Part shown: in pieces, positions 7,797 to 14,538 of the stretch
How the letters are laid out: each line of letters starts with the position of its first letter
Position numbering within the stretch: position 1 is the first letter of the stretch
Assembly: GCF_011927625.1 (NCBI RefSeq)
Contig: NZ_JAATIZ010000001.1
Location: 558,001 to 622,000, forward strand
From: Paenalcaligenes hominis
GTDB lineage: Bacteria; Pseudomonadota; Gammaproteobacteria; Burkholderiales; Burkholderiaceae_B
Direction of reading: 5' to 3'
DNA length: 64,000 nt
Notes under the pieces: model-generated
What the model was told of the DNA's origin: nothing
The model's input: only the letters and a program-made list of their open reading frames with translations
Database searches by the model: none
Translations under genes and position numbers: made by a program

Positions 7797-8315
7797 TTAA
7801 ATACAGTAAGCATTGCGTACAAAATAAGCGTTAAATGGAATATCACCATCCATGTCGGACGTGCCAGATGATGGCGCTTGATAGTTATGCTGGGCTTGGC
7901 GCGTGTGCCCACCAGACTGTTGCGCATAGCTTTGTTGTTGTGGTGGGGCGGGTTGTTGGTAGGCTTGGCTTTGATCGCTATCACCACGACCACCGAGCAT
8001 TTGCATTTGATCAGCAATGATTTCCGTCGTGTAGCGGTCTTGGCCGTCTTGGCCCTGCCATTTGCGCGTTCTAAGCCGCCCCTCGATGTAGACAGGGCGG
8101 CCTTTACGTAGGTACTCACCTGCGATTTCAGCGAGGCGATTAAACATAACGACTCGATGCCATTCGGTCTCCTCGATGCGTTCGCCCGCTTGGTTTTTGC
8201 TGTTGTGGGTGGTGGCTACCGATAGGTTGCACATAGCCATGCCATTGGCTGTGTATCGGACTTCAGGGTCTTTTCCCAAATTGCCCACTAAAATTACTTT
8301 GTTAACGGATGCCAT
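7797..8315 (-). CDS. ssb: Single-stranded DNA-binding protein
   Basis: 172 residues. OB-fold 1-105 with the classic start [41 protein letters not shown] and [13 protein letters not shown] Gln/Ser-rich linker follows. The usual acidic partner-binding tip is recognisable as DMDGDIPF but is followed by about 11 further residues, whereas in standard SSBs the Phe is terminal. Start at 8315 (MASVNK), overlapping the exonuclease stop. Protects ssDNA during Bet-mediated recombination and replication. Confidence 0.93.
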   Translation of the reverse strand: MASVNKVILVGNLGKDPEVRYTANGMAMCNLSVATTHNSKNQAGERIEETEWHRVVMFNRLAEIAGEYLRKGRPVYIEGRLRTRKWQGQDGQDRYTTEIIADQMQMLGGRGDSDQSQAYQQPAPPQQQSYAQQSGGHTRQAQHNYQAPSSGTSDMDGDIPFNAYFVRNAYCI

Positions 8316-9907
8316 TACGCTGACTCCTGCATGGACTCTACGGCTATATCCCAGCCATCCCAATTATCAACTCCTGCATTACGCAAGGCATTTAGGAGCA
8401 GCGAGTCTTTAAGCAAGAGCTCGTACTCAGTGCGAGGGATAGATACGTAAGCGGACCGCTCTTTTTGGTGCCAAGGAGCTGGTTCAGTAGCTGAAGGCTG
8501 GATGAAAGCAGGGCTAACTTGTTCGGGCTTGGTGGTGTCTACAACAGCCTGGGCTTTAGCTTGCTCCTCTAAGCGAATACGCTCGCGCTCTTTTTCAGCA
8601 GCAGCCTCGGCTTGAGCTTTGGTTGTTGCCTCATGAGCCACAACACGAGCCTTAATTAGCTCAGCTAAGTCTTTGGCGTCCATTTGTACTAGGCGCTGAC
8701 GATCAGAGAATAGGTAAGGGTGGCCTTTGCCTAATTCGGCAATGGTAGCTAGGTTTTCTTCGATTTTGTCAGCCCATTGGTTAGCTTCGATCTTGGCATT
8801 GGCTATTGCTGTATTAGCTGCATCTTCTAATGAAGCAATAGTACGCTTGCCTTTCATTGCGCCCGTGATATCACAAATAATTTCAGGCAGGATTACAACT
8901 TCAAGGCGGTCGTTAATGGCTTTAATATGTTTGGCAAAATCATCAGCTGCAGCTTGTCGTATTTGTAAACGGCGGTTCTCTTTTTCCGCTTTAACCAGTT
9001 TATCTAGTTCTAGGCGTATGCTACGAACCTCAGCGCTAACGTCATCCATTAACCGAAAGGCTTGTTCGATCGTAGCGGTTTGGCTGAGTGCATGCGACTT
9101 TGTGGCCGCGATTTTATCCTCAACCTCTTTACACCATTTGACGGTTTTTTCTGCATCAGCAAAGTCTTGGTCGGTAACAAGAATTCGATTGATGTCAGAC
9201 AAAGCCTCTAGTGCGTGCGCCTTAAATTCGGCTAGATTGCTTGAGGTGACAGCGCCAGACATTTCAATCAGTAGGGCCGGCAAGTTGTCTGGTGTGCGCC
9301 CAATGGCTTCGGCTTTTTGCTCGGTAGGTGTGTAGTTGTCTAAGTCCTCGACAAACTGCTTCCACCCGGCGATTAGGCGGCTAAAGCGCTCTTGGTCTGG
9401 CTGATATTCCATATAAACCATGTTTTCTGGTGCCCCATCAGACACAACGAAAATAGCCTTGTCTGCGCCTGAGATAAGCAACTGCTGATCTAGCTGCCAC
9501 TTGTATTCGTCAGAGAGCGCATTATCTCGTACTGCCTGGGCTAAAGACTCATTCCACATCTTGTGCTCATACACGACGTCACCAAGCATTGTTAGGCCAT
9601 CAAAGGAGGCTAGCAATGACAACCCCTCAATCTCTTTGGTGCCGGTGGTTGGAAATAACTCGTCGCCTATCGTGTCTTCGATAATTGGACGGGCCAAGGC
9701 TTCGTATTCATGGCCCTTGTCGAATAGATTGCGTTGCACCCATTCACTAAACTCGCGCTCTGAACCAGTCGCTTTCATGCGCAAAAGCTCAGTGCGGCTG
9801 ACTTTCGGAGAAGCGCCCATCATTGCAGGCGCTTCTGATGCAGTAAAAAAACTGGCACGGAGTGCGTGCCATTCTTGAGAGCCCTGGGCTAGATTGTGGT
9901 ATTTCAT
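8315..9907 (-). CDS. YqaJ-type (lambda exonuclease family) recombination nuclease with long C-terminal extension
   Basis: 530 residues. The N-terminal ~210 residues are a YqaJ/lambda-Exo domain: [20 protein letters not shown], then the PD-(D/E)XK core SFDGLTML...VYEHKMW and QLDQQLL. It resects double-strand ends 5' to 3' for the Bet annealase encoded immediately upstream (4-bp overlap). The remaining ~300 residues are helical, with a coiled-coil DUF1351-like part and a charged Glu/Ala-rich segment. The length is greater than a simple lambda exonuclease (~226 aa). Confidence 0.88.
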   Translation of the reverse strand: MKYHNLAQGSQEWHALRASFFTASEAPAMMGASPKVSRTELLRMKATGSEREFSEWVQRNLFDKGHEYEALARPIIEDTIGDELFPTTGTKEIEGLSLLASFDGLTMLGDVVYEHKMWNESLAQAVRDNALSDEYKWQLDQQLLISGADKAIFVVSDGAPENMVYMEYQPDQERFSRLIAGWKQFVEDLDNYTPTEQKAEAIGRTPDNLPALLIEMSGAVTSSNLAEFKAHALEALSDINRILVTDQDFADAEKTVKWCKEVEDKIAATKSHALSQTATIEQAFRLMDDVSAEVRSIRLELDKLVKAEKENRRLQIRQAAADDFAKHIKAINDRLEVVILPEIICDITGAMKGKRTIASLEDAANTAIANAKIEANQWADKIEENLATIAELGKGHPYLFSDRQRLVQMDAKDLAELIKARVVAHEATTKAQAEAAAEKERERIRLEEQAKAQAVVDTTKPEQVSPAFIQPSATEPAPWHQKERSAYVSIPRTEYELLLKDSLLLNALRNAGVDNWDGWDIAVESMQESA

Positions 9908-10665
9908 GCAGCGACCTCATTCGATACTAAAGCATTAATTGCGGCTTTTTGGTCTTCGGAAAGTTGATATTTGCTCTCAACCGTTGCGATGATTCGCTCA
10001 GGCGTAGCTCGTCCTGCGTCAATGTAGCTTTGCCATGTTGCTAGCTGCTCTTCAAACCCGTCAGCGGGGTAGTAGGGGAGCGCTTGGGCCACCTGATCGG
10101 TTGTTTTTACTGTTTGAGCAGCGCCCATGTATTTTTCTTCGCTAGACTGGATGCGCTCGGCCTCGTCTGGATCTACAATTCCAGACAGCCCAAAAGCATA
10201 TCGAGCAGCTTGAATTGTTGCCTTGTGTCGTAGCATGCGTGCCGGCCATCTTTTCCATGGCTCTGAGACGCCTTTGCATTCAGCCATGTATTCAGTGACC
10301 TCGGTAGGACGACTTCGGTCTTTCCGGTATATTTTGCAAGTTACGGAGTCTAGGCTGCTATTGCCTGCTACATTGTCGACAAACTCCATGCCGTCAAACT
10401 GAGGGTGCTGATTGATGATTTTTAACCAGCCATCAATCGACACAATAGGCTGAATAGCACCCCGGTTAGCAAAGGCATAGATTTCCTTAGTCAATGGATT
10501 AAGGCGGTACTCACTAGCGATAGCTAGAAAAGTAATCAGCTCTTCATTGGTTGGCTGCTTGCCGTCTTTAGCCTTCATTAGCGTGTTTGTGACTAGGCTC
10601 TGTACCTCGCCCTCATTGATGTTTAACTGTTGTGCCAAGGTGGTTAATGCTGACTGCTTACTCAT
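9904..10665 (-). CDS. bet: Bet/RecT-family single-strand annealing protein
   Basis: 253 residues with the start at 10665 (MSKQSALTTL), preceded by GGAG at 6-bp spacing. Typical Bet motifs: EEL-ITFLAIASEYRLNPL, TKEIYAFANRGAIQPIVSIDGW, and the RHKATIQAARYAFGLSGI block with a following DPDEAERI. It anneals complementary single strands produced by the adjacent nuclease; the pair plus SSB forms a Red-type system. Confidence 0.93.
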   Translation of the reverse strand: MSKQSALTTLAQQLNINEGEVQSLVTNTLMKAKDGKQPTNEELITFLAIASEYRLNPLTKEIYAFANRGAIQPIVSIDGWLKIINQHPQFDGMEFVDNVAGNSSLDSVTCKIYRKDRSRPTEVTEYMAECKGVSEPWKRWPARMLRHKATIQAARYAFGLSGIVDPDEAERIQSSEEKYMGAAQTVKTTDQVAQALPYYPADGFEEQLATWQSYIDAGRATPERIIATVESKYQLSEDQKAAINALVSNEVAA

Positions 10666-10969
10666 AATCCGCTCCATATTTTTCAAAAGCGACATCACTT
10701 AAAACGTCCATTGCAAGCCCGTAGGTCTCATCGTTATTCAACATGGCTTTAAAGATTTGACGCGCTTCGTTCATATCGACATCAAAACGCCAACCTTCAA
10801 ATAACGCCGGGATCCACTCACGGAAAGGCGCGCCCAAAGGCTCAATACCCGTTTCAATGGCATCAGCTAAAGTGTCTTTTGTGATTTTTGGCGCCGGCTC
10901 GCGCTCCCATCGAAAATAGCCATAATCAGCTGTGCGTGAAGGGTCATCAAAGCGGGGTTCTGGATACAT
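10658..10969 (-). CDS. Hypothetical phage protein (103 aa)
   Basis: ATG at 10969 has GGAGG at 6-bp spacing. Helical sequence (LADAIETGIEPLGAP; MNEARQIFKAMLNNDETYG) without a known motif. The 3' end overlaps bet by 8 bp, so it is coupled to the recombination genes. Confidence 0.6.
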   Translation of the reverse strand: MYPEPRFDDPSRTADYGYFRWEREPAPKITKDTLADAIETGIEPLGAPFREWIPALFEGWRFDVDMNEARQIFKAMLNNDETYGLAMDVLSDVAFEKYGADYE

Positions 10970-11165
10970 AGCCACCTCCGGTTGGTTTAAATGTGTAAAA
11001 GTCGCGATACGCTTCGTTGGTGCGTACCAGCGCTTGAATGTGGTCAGCTTGCTCTTGGACGGCTTGGGCAGTAAGCCCTAGATCATCCACGTCTGACGTG
11101 GCTGCTAGGCCATAAACAGCGACAAGTCCGAGGGCTGCAAGAAAACAGATCAGATGCTTGCGCAT
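10947..11165 (-). CDS. Small single-pass membrane or exported protein (72 aa)
   Basis: Short basic start then a hydrophobic segment (ICFLAALGLVAVYGLAAT) typical of a signal anchor, followed by a 50-residue polar domain. AAGGAT upstream of the ATG. Overlaps both neighbours by 16-23 bp. Unknown function. Confidence 0.6.
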   Translation of the reverse strand: MRKHLICFLAALGLVAVYGLAATSDVDDLGLTAQAVQEQADHIQALVRTNEAYRDFYTFKPTGGGYVSRTPL

Positions 11166-11488
11166 AGGGCATCCTTTTCCGCTTGCGTCATACGATCCAC
11201 CGTAAATTGAGCAAAATTCGAAATTGCGTCTTGGCGCGCTGTGTACAGGCGGGTTCGCATGATGTCGTCACGCAATGAAAGCAGTAAATCTCCAACGTCA
11301 TAGGGCTCCATCGCTTCATGGATACAAGCGATTGGTTCGCGACGATTCAGTGCTACTGGACGAAATCGGGGTGTTGTTGTGACAAACACAAACTCACGCT
11401 TTCCTTGCAAGCAAGCGTGTATTTGACTCATAACGATAGAAATCAGACGCGCACAGTCAACCGCGTCACGCTGGGTAGCGACGTTCAT
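11150..11488 (-). CDS. Hypothetical phage protein (112 aa)
   Basis: First gene of the tightly packed leftward block running down to int. AAGGAT precedes the ATG. Contains FVFVTTTPRFRP and a helical C-terminus; no family recognised. Confidence 0.6.
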   Translation of the reverse strand: MNVATQRDAVDCARLISIVMSQIHACLQGKREFVFVTTTPRFRPVALNRREPIACIHEAMEPYDVGDLLLSLRDDIMRTRLYTARQDAISNFAQFTVDRMTQAEKDALCASI

Positions 11489-11572
11489 AATGAATATCCT
11501 TTGAAGTGTGCAGCGGTTGCTGCGGCGAATTGATAGCTAAGCGTTGCGCACCGTTAGCCTTGGGTATGAAAA

Positions 11573-11597
11573 AGCCCCTAGGTGTTAAGTAGGGGCT
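11573..11597 (-). terminator. Leftward intrinsic terminator
   Basis: AGCCCCTA / TAGGGGCT stem with a 9-nt loop; on the minus strand it is followed by a T-run. It lies after the 29-residue ORF and before the recombination block, so leftward transcripts would need antitermination or a second promoter to pass. Confidence 0.8.
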
Positions 11598-11602
11598 GGG
11601 TG

Positions 11603-11692
11603 TTACTGGGGTGGTCCGAAATAAATGGGCCCCGTGGGTGTGTAATCTTTTCTTAGAGCTTTTAGCAGCTCGATAATTTCTTGATCCGACAT
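11603..11692 (-). CDS. 29-residue micro-ORF with strong ribosome site
   Basis: AGGAGG lies just upstream of the ATG at 11692, and the ORF ends 5 bp before an intrinsic terminator. The product starts MSDQEIIELLKALRKDY and ends in a Pro/Gly-rich tail. The tidy start-stop-terminator arrangement suggests a genuine micro-protein or a leader peptide. Confidence 0.5.
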   Translation of the reverse strand: MSDQEIIELLKALRKDYTPTGPIYFGPPQ

Positions 11693-11872
11693 GACAGCCT
11701 CCTATAAACGTCGTTACAGGATAAGAGATTTGTCATGCTAGAGATATACGTAGTTTCCGAAAAACTGTTGTAGTTATGTGATTTTTGCATAAAAAGCTAT
11801 CGCTACAAGCTCATAGGTGCGATAGTTGTGTAGGGGCTTTTCTCCCCGGTTTTATATTTAGGATTTATTATT

Positions 11873-12082
11873 TTGAAAAAACAAATTGGTATTGTGAAGT
11901 GGTTTAATAACGAAAAAGGCTTTGGTTTTATCGCACCAGAAGATGGTGGTAAAGACCTTTTTGCTCACCACTCCGAAATCCAAATGGACGGTTACAAGTC
12001 CCTTGAGGAAAATCAACGCGTTTCTTACGTTGAAGCCGCAGGTCAAAAAGGCCCAGCAGCAACACAAATTGAAATAGCGTAA
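11873..12082 (+). CDS. Cold-shock domain protein (CspA family)
   Basis: 69 residues, full CSD length. Both RNA-binding motifs are present: RNP1 as KGFGFIAP (residues 16-23) and RNP2 as LFAHHS (31-36). It starts at TTG (11873) with AGGAT upstream; no ATG is available. It is transcribed opposite to its phage neighbours, with about 180 bp of untranslated DNA upstream and a strong terminator downstream. RNA chaperone or anti-terminator; as a phage gene probably a moron or a regulator of leader RNA. Confidence 0.92.
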   Translation: MKKQIGIVKWFNNEKGFGFIAPEDGGKDLFAHHSEIQMDGYKSLEENQRVSYVEAAGQKGPAATQIEIA

Positions 12083-12124
12083 TGCTGAGCTCGTTCTAAT
12101 TGAACGGGCTACACATTCATAAAG

Positions 12125-12166
12125 TAGGTCAAACCTTTGGAATATGGGGTTTGGCCTATTTTTTTT
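12125..12166 (+). terminator. Terminator of the cold-shock gene
   Basis: Eleven-base-pair stem TAGGTCAAACC / GGTTTGGCCTA (one G-T pair) followed by eight T. The T-run abuts the 3' end of the oppositely oriented tRNA. Confidence 0.9.
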
Positions 12167-12240
12167 GGCGCGCCCAGCAGGAATCGAACCTGCAATCTCC
12201 CCTTAGGAGGGGGGAGTTATATCCATTTAACTATGGGCGC
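12166..12240 (-). tRNA. tRNA-Arg (CCU anticodon)
   Basis: Read on the minus strand: acceptor GCGCCCA / TGGGCGC, D-stem GTTA/TAAC, anticodon loop CTCCTAA (anticodon CCU), T-arm GCAGG-TTCGATT-CCTGC, discriminator G and an encoded CCA; 75 nt in total. The anticodon stem CCCCC/GGGGA has a C-A mismatch at pair 27-43. It lies at the downstream end of the leftward structured region, within the prophage, and is not an attachment site. AGG is a rare Arg codon in many hosts, so it may aid phage translation. Confidence 0.9.
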
Positions 12241-12341
12241 TTATGCCCGTTACGCGGGCTAGTCGCTGCTACTTGTTTTACGTCCAACTTACTAGCAGAC
12301 CCAGACGTGATAACAATAAATACACTGTAGTCAGTGCGCTT

Positions 12342-12479
12342 GCTATCAATCGAGACGGCTTGTCTTTCCTAGCTGTCAAACCTAAGAGGGGTTTACGTAA
12401 CCGGTCACTGCCTGCAGGGGCTGCGGAACGATCTTGTTAGGTGATGCACCTAACTGCCTGCTGCGTCTCGATTGATAGC
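12342..12479 (-). ncRNA. RNA domain closed by a 16-bp helix
   Basis: GCTATCAATCGAGACG at 12342-12357 is perfectly complementary to CGTCTCGATTGATAGC at 12464-12479. Inside are hairpins GTTAGGTG/CACCTAAC (loop ATG) and AAACC/GGTTT. It lies about 100 nt upstream of the tRNA on the same strand. No ORF of note inside. Confidence 0.65.
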
Positions 12480-12675
12480 CCTCGTCTCTCCGAGGTGTCA
12501 CATGCCACGTAAAACCAAGAATAACCTTTAGGGCCAAACCTAGTAATACGCTAAACCACACTCTCGCACTCATGTCAGTGCCGCATTACGGCTATGGCTG
12601 CCGCCCATTGCTAATCGCTCGCTTTGGGGAACCCGTTTTAATGACATAGGATGTCAGCCCGATAGGTGAAGACTT

Positions 12676-13166
12676 ATCAATTCAGCGGGCTAGGGCTTGA
12701 TACCTAGCTGCTCTTCATCTAATCTAGCGTGGTGTTGCATGTGGTGCTCTCTGCACAGCCACCTTACTTCCAGCGGTTTACTGTAATCGTCGTGATGCGC
12801 GTCCACCTTGCTCTTACCGCACACCTCGCAATCCCCTCTCACTAGATCTCCACGGCGTATTGCGTTATATGTCTCCCTATGAGCCAGATACCTAACTTGG
12901 TCGCTTTCTCTATATTTCTTCCTAGCTTTTAGCCTTCCCGTAAGGTCTTTGCTGATGCCGCCTTTCCAGTTGGGGTTATTTTCTCCTTTTTGGCACACCC
13001 TGTTTTTTGCTGATAAGCTCGACGCGCAAGATAGAGAGCAGCATTTACCTTTTCCTCGCTTTATCTCATACGGCTTAACGAAAAAGACTGCCCCGCATAC
13101 CACGCATTCAGATTTTATTTTACTCATACATAGTGCCTATAACATCCACACCGCCGCTGAATTGAT
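12676..13166. repeat. 13-bp inverted repeat bracketing the HNH gene
   Basis: ATCAATTCAGCGG (12676-12688) is the exact reverse complement of CCGCTGAATTGAT (13154-13166), extendable to 16 pairs with two G-U pairs. The HNH stop codon lies 2 bp inside the left arm and the start 27 bp inside the right arm, so the whole gene occupies the loop of one helix. Confidence 0.85.
12690..13127 (-). CDS. HNH homing-type endonuclease in the loop of a structured RNA
   Basis: 145 residues. N-terminal zinc-binding region (CVVCG ... CCSLSC), an NNPNWKGG motif, then the HNH core CEVCGKSKVDAHHDDY with CREHHMQHH at the C-terminus. This is the free-standing or intron-borne HNH type found in phages, which nicks DNA and spreads its own locus. 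No split gene surrounds it, so it is not evidently inside a protein-coding intron; instead it is inserted in a hairpin of the non-coding region. Confidence 0.88.
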   Translation of the reverse strand: MSKIKSECVVCGAVFFVKPYEIKRGKGKCCSLSCASSLSAKNRVCQKGENNPNWKGGISKDLTGRLKARKKYRESDQVRYLAHRETYNAIRRGDLVRGDCEVCGKSKVDAHHDDYSKPLEVRWLCREHHMQHHARLDEEQLGIKP

Positions 13167-13986
13167 GGGGCTGCTCTTACGCGGCAACCCCTTTATGTTT
13201 TGAATTAAGTTGTCTAGCTCTGGCGCTTATTGTGAATCACTATTCACTACCGTTCGCTGCTTTCCGCGTACCGCAGCTAGTATGCAAGAGGCCTGCAAAA
13301 GCCTCGCGGAAGACTACAAATTAGGGTGACCAGCTCCAGTTAACTACGATTGGGTCTCCACGCAACAATCACTTTTAAAAGGAACCGGTCATAAGCAATG
13401 ATTTAGATTGGCGCTCCACAAAAGCATAGATATTTAGAAATTAAAAAAGAAGAGCAGAGCGCCCACGTAAATCATCAAAAATAAACTAAGGACTACCTCG
13501 CCGTCCCGTTGTTTGCGCATCACTGCGTTAGGCGTCTAGCTATACATCACTAGAAAGCCCACCCGGACTATCTCTTAACGCTGACTCTAACAGCCTGATA
13601 GGAGGTGGGGTTTTCTGTCCGTTTTTCTTCTGCCCGGCAGGATGTCGGCAGGTTGCCCATTCAATAACTAAACCACTAGTTAAGGCTGGCAACGTTTTAT
13701 GACGCGCAGGGGATAGCAATAGAGGGTGTGCGTTTCAGCTATACTTGAAGAACTAGAGTCATCAGCTCTAGTTGCGGACTGATAAACCGCTAAAGGTGAG
13801 GCGGGGCGTAAATGCAAGTTGCACCCGATGGATTTCGGACCGGCCGGATGGCCTAGCGGATGCGTTTATTAAGCGTTAAGCCGAACACCGCAAGGCGAGA
13901 TGCTTTGCTGTGTTGTGAGACGGTGTTCTAGAAGCCTAATCACTAGCGCCAGCCAGGGCGCGAACAAAATACATACGGATTAATGT

Positions 13987-14007
13987 CCGTACCGGTACGG
14001 GCTTTTT
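13987..14007 (+). terminator. Rightward intrinsic terminator inside the structured region
   Basis: Palindrome CCGTACCGGTACGG followed by GCTTTTT on the plus strand. It could end a short rightward RNA starting near a TATACT box at 13740-13745; a matching -35 is poor. On the minus strand it would simply be one more hairpin. Confidence 0.5.
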
Positions 14008-14019
14008 CGTGAGCTAAAC

Positions 14020-14112
14020 ATGAAAAAGAACGTGGTTGTAACGGTAAGTATTAAGGTGAACGTGGCCAATATTATTTATGCGTTGACCGTATTCACATTT
14101 ATTTTGCTCTGA
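14020..14112 (+). CDS. Possible 30-residue hydrophobic peptide
   Basis: ATG AAA AAG start, a Val-rich beta-like segment (NVVVTVSIKVNVA) then a single hydrophobic helix (IIYALTVFTFILL) and stop. It lies within the 479-nt RNA domain on the opposite strand to the proposed RNA. The ribosome site is weak. It resembles small membrane peptides or type I toxins in composition only. Confidence 0.35.
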   Translation: MKKNVVVTVSIKVNVANIIYALTVFTFILL

Positions 14113-14188
14113 CCGAGGAGGCGAGGCGCTAGGCGTCTCGCACCTAAACCCTCAAGCGTGCATCCAGCGCACCCTCTATTGCTATCCC

Positions 14189-14201
14189 AATTGTTAAAGA
14201 T
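14189..14201 (-). promoter_or_regulatory. boxA-like antitermination site
   Basis: On the minus strand ATCTTTAACAATT, one base different from the TCTTTAACAATT region of rrn leader boxA plus its upstream base. It lies about 60 nt downstream of the predicted start of the leftward transcript and directly before the 22-bp helix. boxA recruits NusB-S10 and allows polymerase to pass terminators, as in rRNA leaders and lambda nut sites. Confidence 0.65.
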
Positions 14202-14265
14202 CTAAGGCTACCGATTCGCTCGACCGTGGCTGGTTTTGCGTGTCGTTTTGTGTAGCGTTGAATCA

Positions 14266-14294
14266 ATAATAGCAAAGCTATTTAAATAAGTAAA
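14266..14294 (-). promoter_or_regulatory. Strong leftward sigma70 promoter (PL-like)
   Basis: Minus-strand -35 TTTACT (14294-14289), 17-bp spacer, -10 TATTAT (14271-14266); start expected near 14259. Two CI-type operators overlap it. It points into the structured RNA/tRNA region and towards the recombination genes, the role of lambda PL. Confidence 0.75.
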
Positions 14295-14307
14295 GAGCTT
14301 TGCTATT
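14268..14307. promoter_or_regulatory. Left operator (OL-like), two palindromic sites
   Basis: AATAGCAAAGCTATT at 14268-14282 is a perfect AATAGC-N3-GCTATT palindrome; AAGAGCTTTGCTATT at 14293-14307 differs by one base. The same motif is present between cI and cro. They cover the -10 and -35 of the leftward promoter, so CI binding should silence it in the lysogen. Confidence 0.8.
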
Positions 14308-14347
14308 AGTTTGCTGTTTAATAATGAAGATGCGCCTCACTCAGACA

Positions 14348-14404
14348 CAAAAAACCCGCTCTAGGGCGGGCATATATAGCAAAAAGCCCTGCGAGGGCAG
14401 GGCT
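14348..14404 (-). terminator. Two tandem leftward terminators
   Basis: CCCGC/GCGGG (14355-14370) and AGCCCTGC/GCAGGGCT (14385-14404), each followed by a T-run on the minus strand. They would stop transcripts coming from the cI/beta-family direction before they reach the PL-like promoter. Confidence 0.8.
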
Positions 14405-14470
14405 AGAGGTCATTCATCAGCTGTAAGGTAGGTCAGCAGTAGCAATAAAGAAGCTCTAAAGATTAAGGTA

Positions 14471-14501
14471 TTCTGGCTCTTCTACATGCCTTCTGTATAA
14501 T
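14471..14501 (+). promoter_or_regulatory. Probable promoter of the sce7726-like gene
   Basis: Consensus -10 TATAAT at 14496-14501; the -35 is weak (TTCTGG at 14471, spacing 19). No CI operator motif overlaps it, so the gene could be expressed in the lysogen. Confidence 0.5.
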
Positions 14502-14538
14502 GCTCTTAGTTTAAATGTTGACTGAAGGAGTGGCTAAA

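Larger units (their letters stand above)
13710..14188. repeat. 19-22-bp inverted repeat closing a 479-nt domain
   Basis: GGGATAGCAATAGAGGGTG (13710-13728) is perfectly complementary to CACCCTCTATTGCTATCCC (14170-14188); three further pairs (one G-U) extend it to 22. Inside are AACTAGAG/CTCTAGTT (13750-13772), GAACACCG/CGGTGTTC, GCGCC/GGCGC and a GCGAG...CTCGC hairpin. No target-site duplication flanks it, so a transposon reading is weak; an RNA domain next to boxA is preferred. Confidence 0.8.
12241..14259 (-). ncRNA. Large structured non-coding region, putative ornate phage RNA (leftward transcript)
   Basis: About 2 kb with no coding sequence on the likely sense strand except an HNH gene. 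It starts at a promoter with phage operators (14266-14307) and boxA (14189-14201), and ends at tRNA-Arg. Many helices are visible: a 22-bp helix closing 13710-14188, a 16-bp helix closing 12342-12479, a 13-bp helix bracketing the HNH gene (12676-12688 with 13154-13166), ATGATTTA/TAAATCAT enclosing GGCGCTC/GAGCGCC (13398-13475), TTCCGCG/CGCGGAA (13262-13311), GTGAAT/ATTCAC, GTTGCC/GGCAAC and others. It resembles in style the giant GOLLD and ROOL phage RNAs that sit beside tRNAs; I cannot assign it to either. Strand is inferred from promoter, boxA, HNH and tRNA direction. Confidence 0.55.

Noticed and set aside
8727-9335. 202-codon plus-strand ORF inside the recombination nuclease gene
   Set aside because: Serine- and alanine-rich composition typical of an antisense shadow; the minus strand encodes a recognised YqaJ-type protein.
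12949-13203. 84-codon plus-strand ORF across the HNH gene start
   Set aside because: It is antisense to a clear HNH protein and has no ribosome site.
13848-13938. tRNA-like sequence (GGATGGCCTAGCGG with a TTATTAA loop)
   Set aside because: No proper T-arm or matching acceptor stem could be drawn on either strand.
13710-14188. Transposon or MITE with 22-bp terminal inverted repeats
   Set aside because: No target-site duplication at the ends and no transposase; the inner hairpins and adjacent boxA fit an RNA domain better.
12241-14259. Group I or II intron carrying an HNH gene
   Set aside because: No split gene or tRNA flanks the region to serve as exons, and I could not place the conserved intron core elements by eye.
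14517-14523. Third copy of the TGACTGA attachment core
   Set aside because: A 7-mer is expected several times by chance in 64 kb; no arm sites or gene boundary accompany it.
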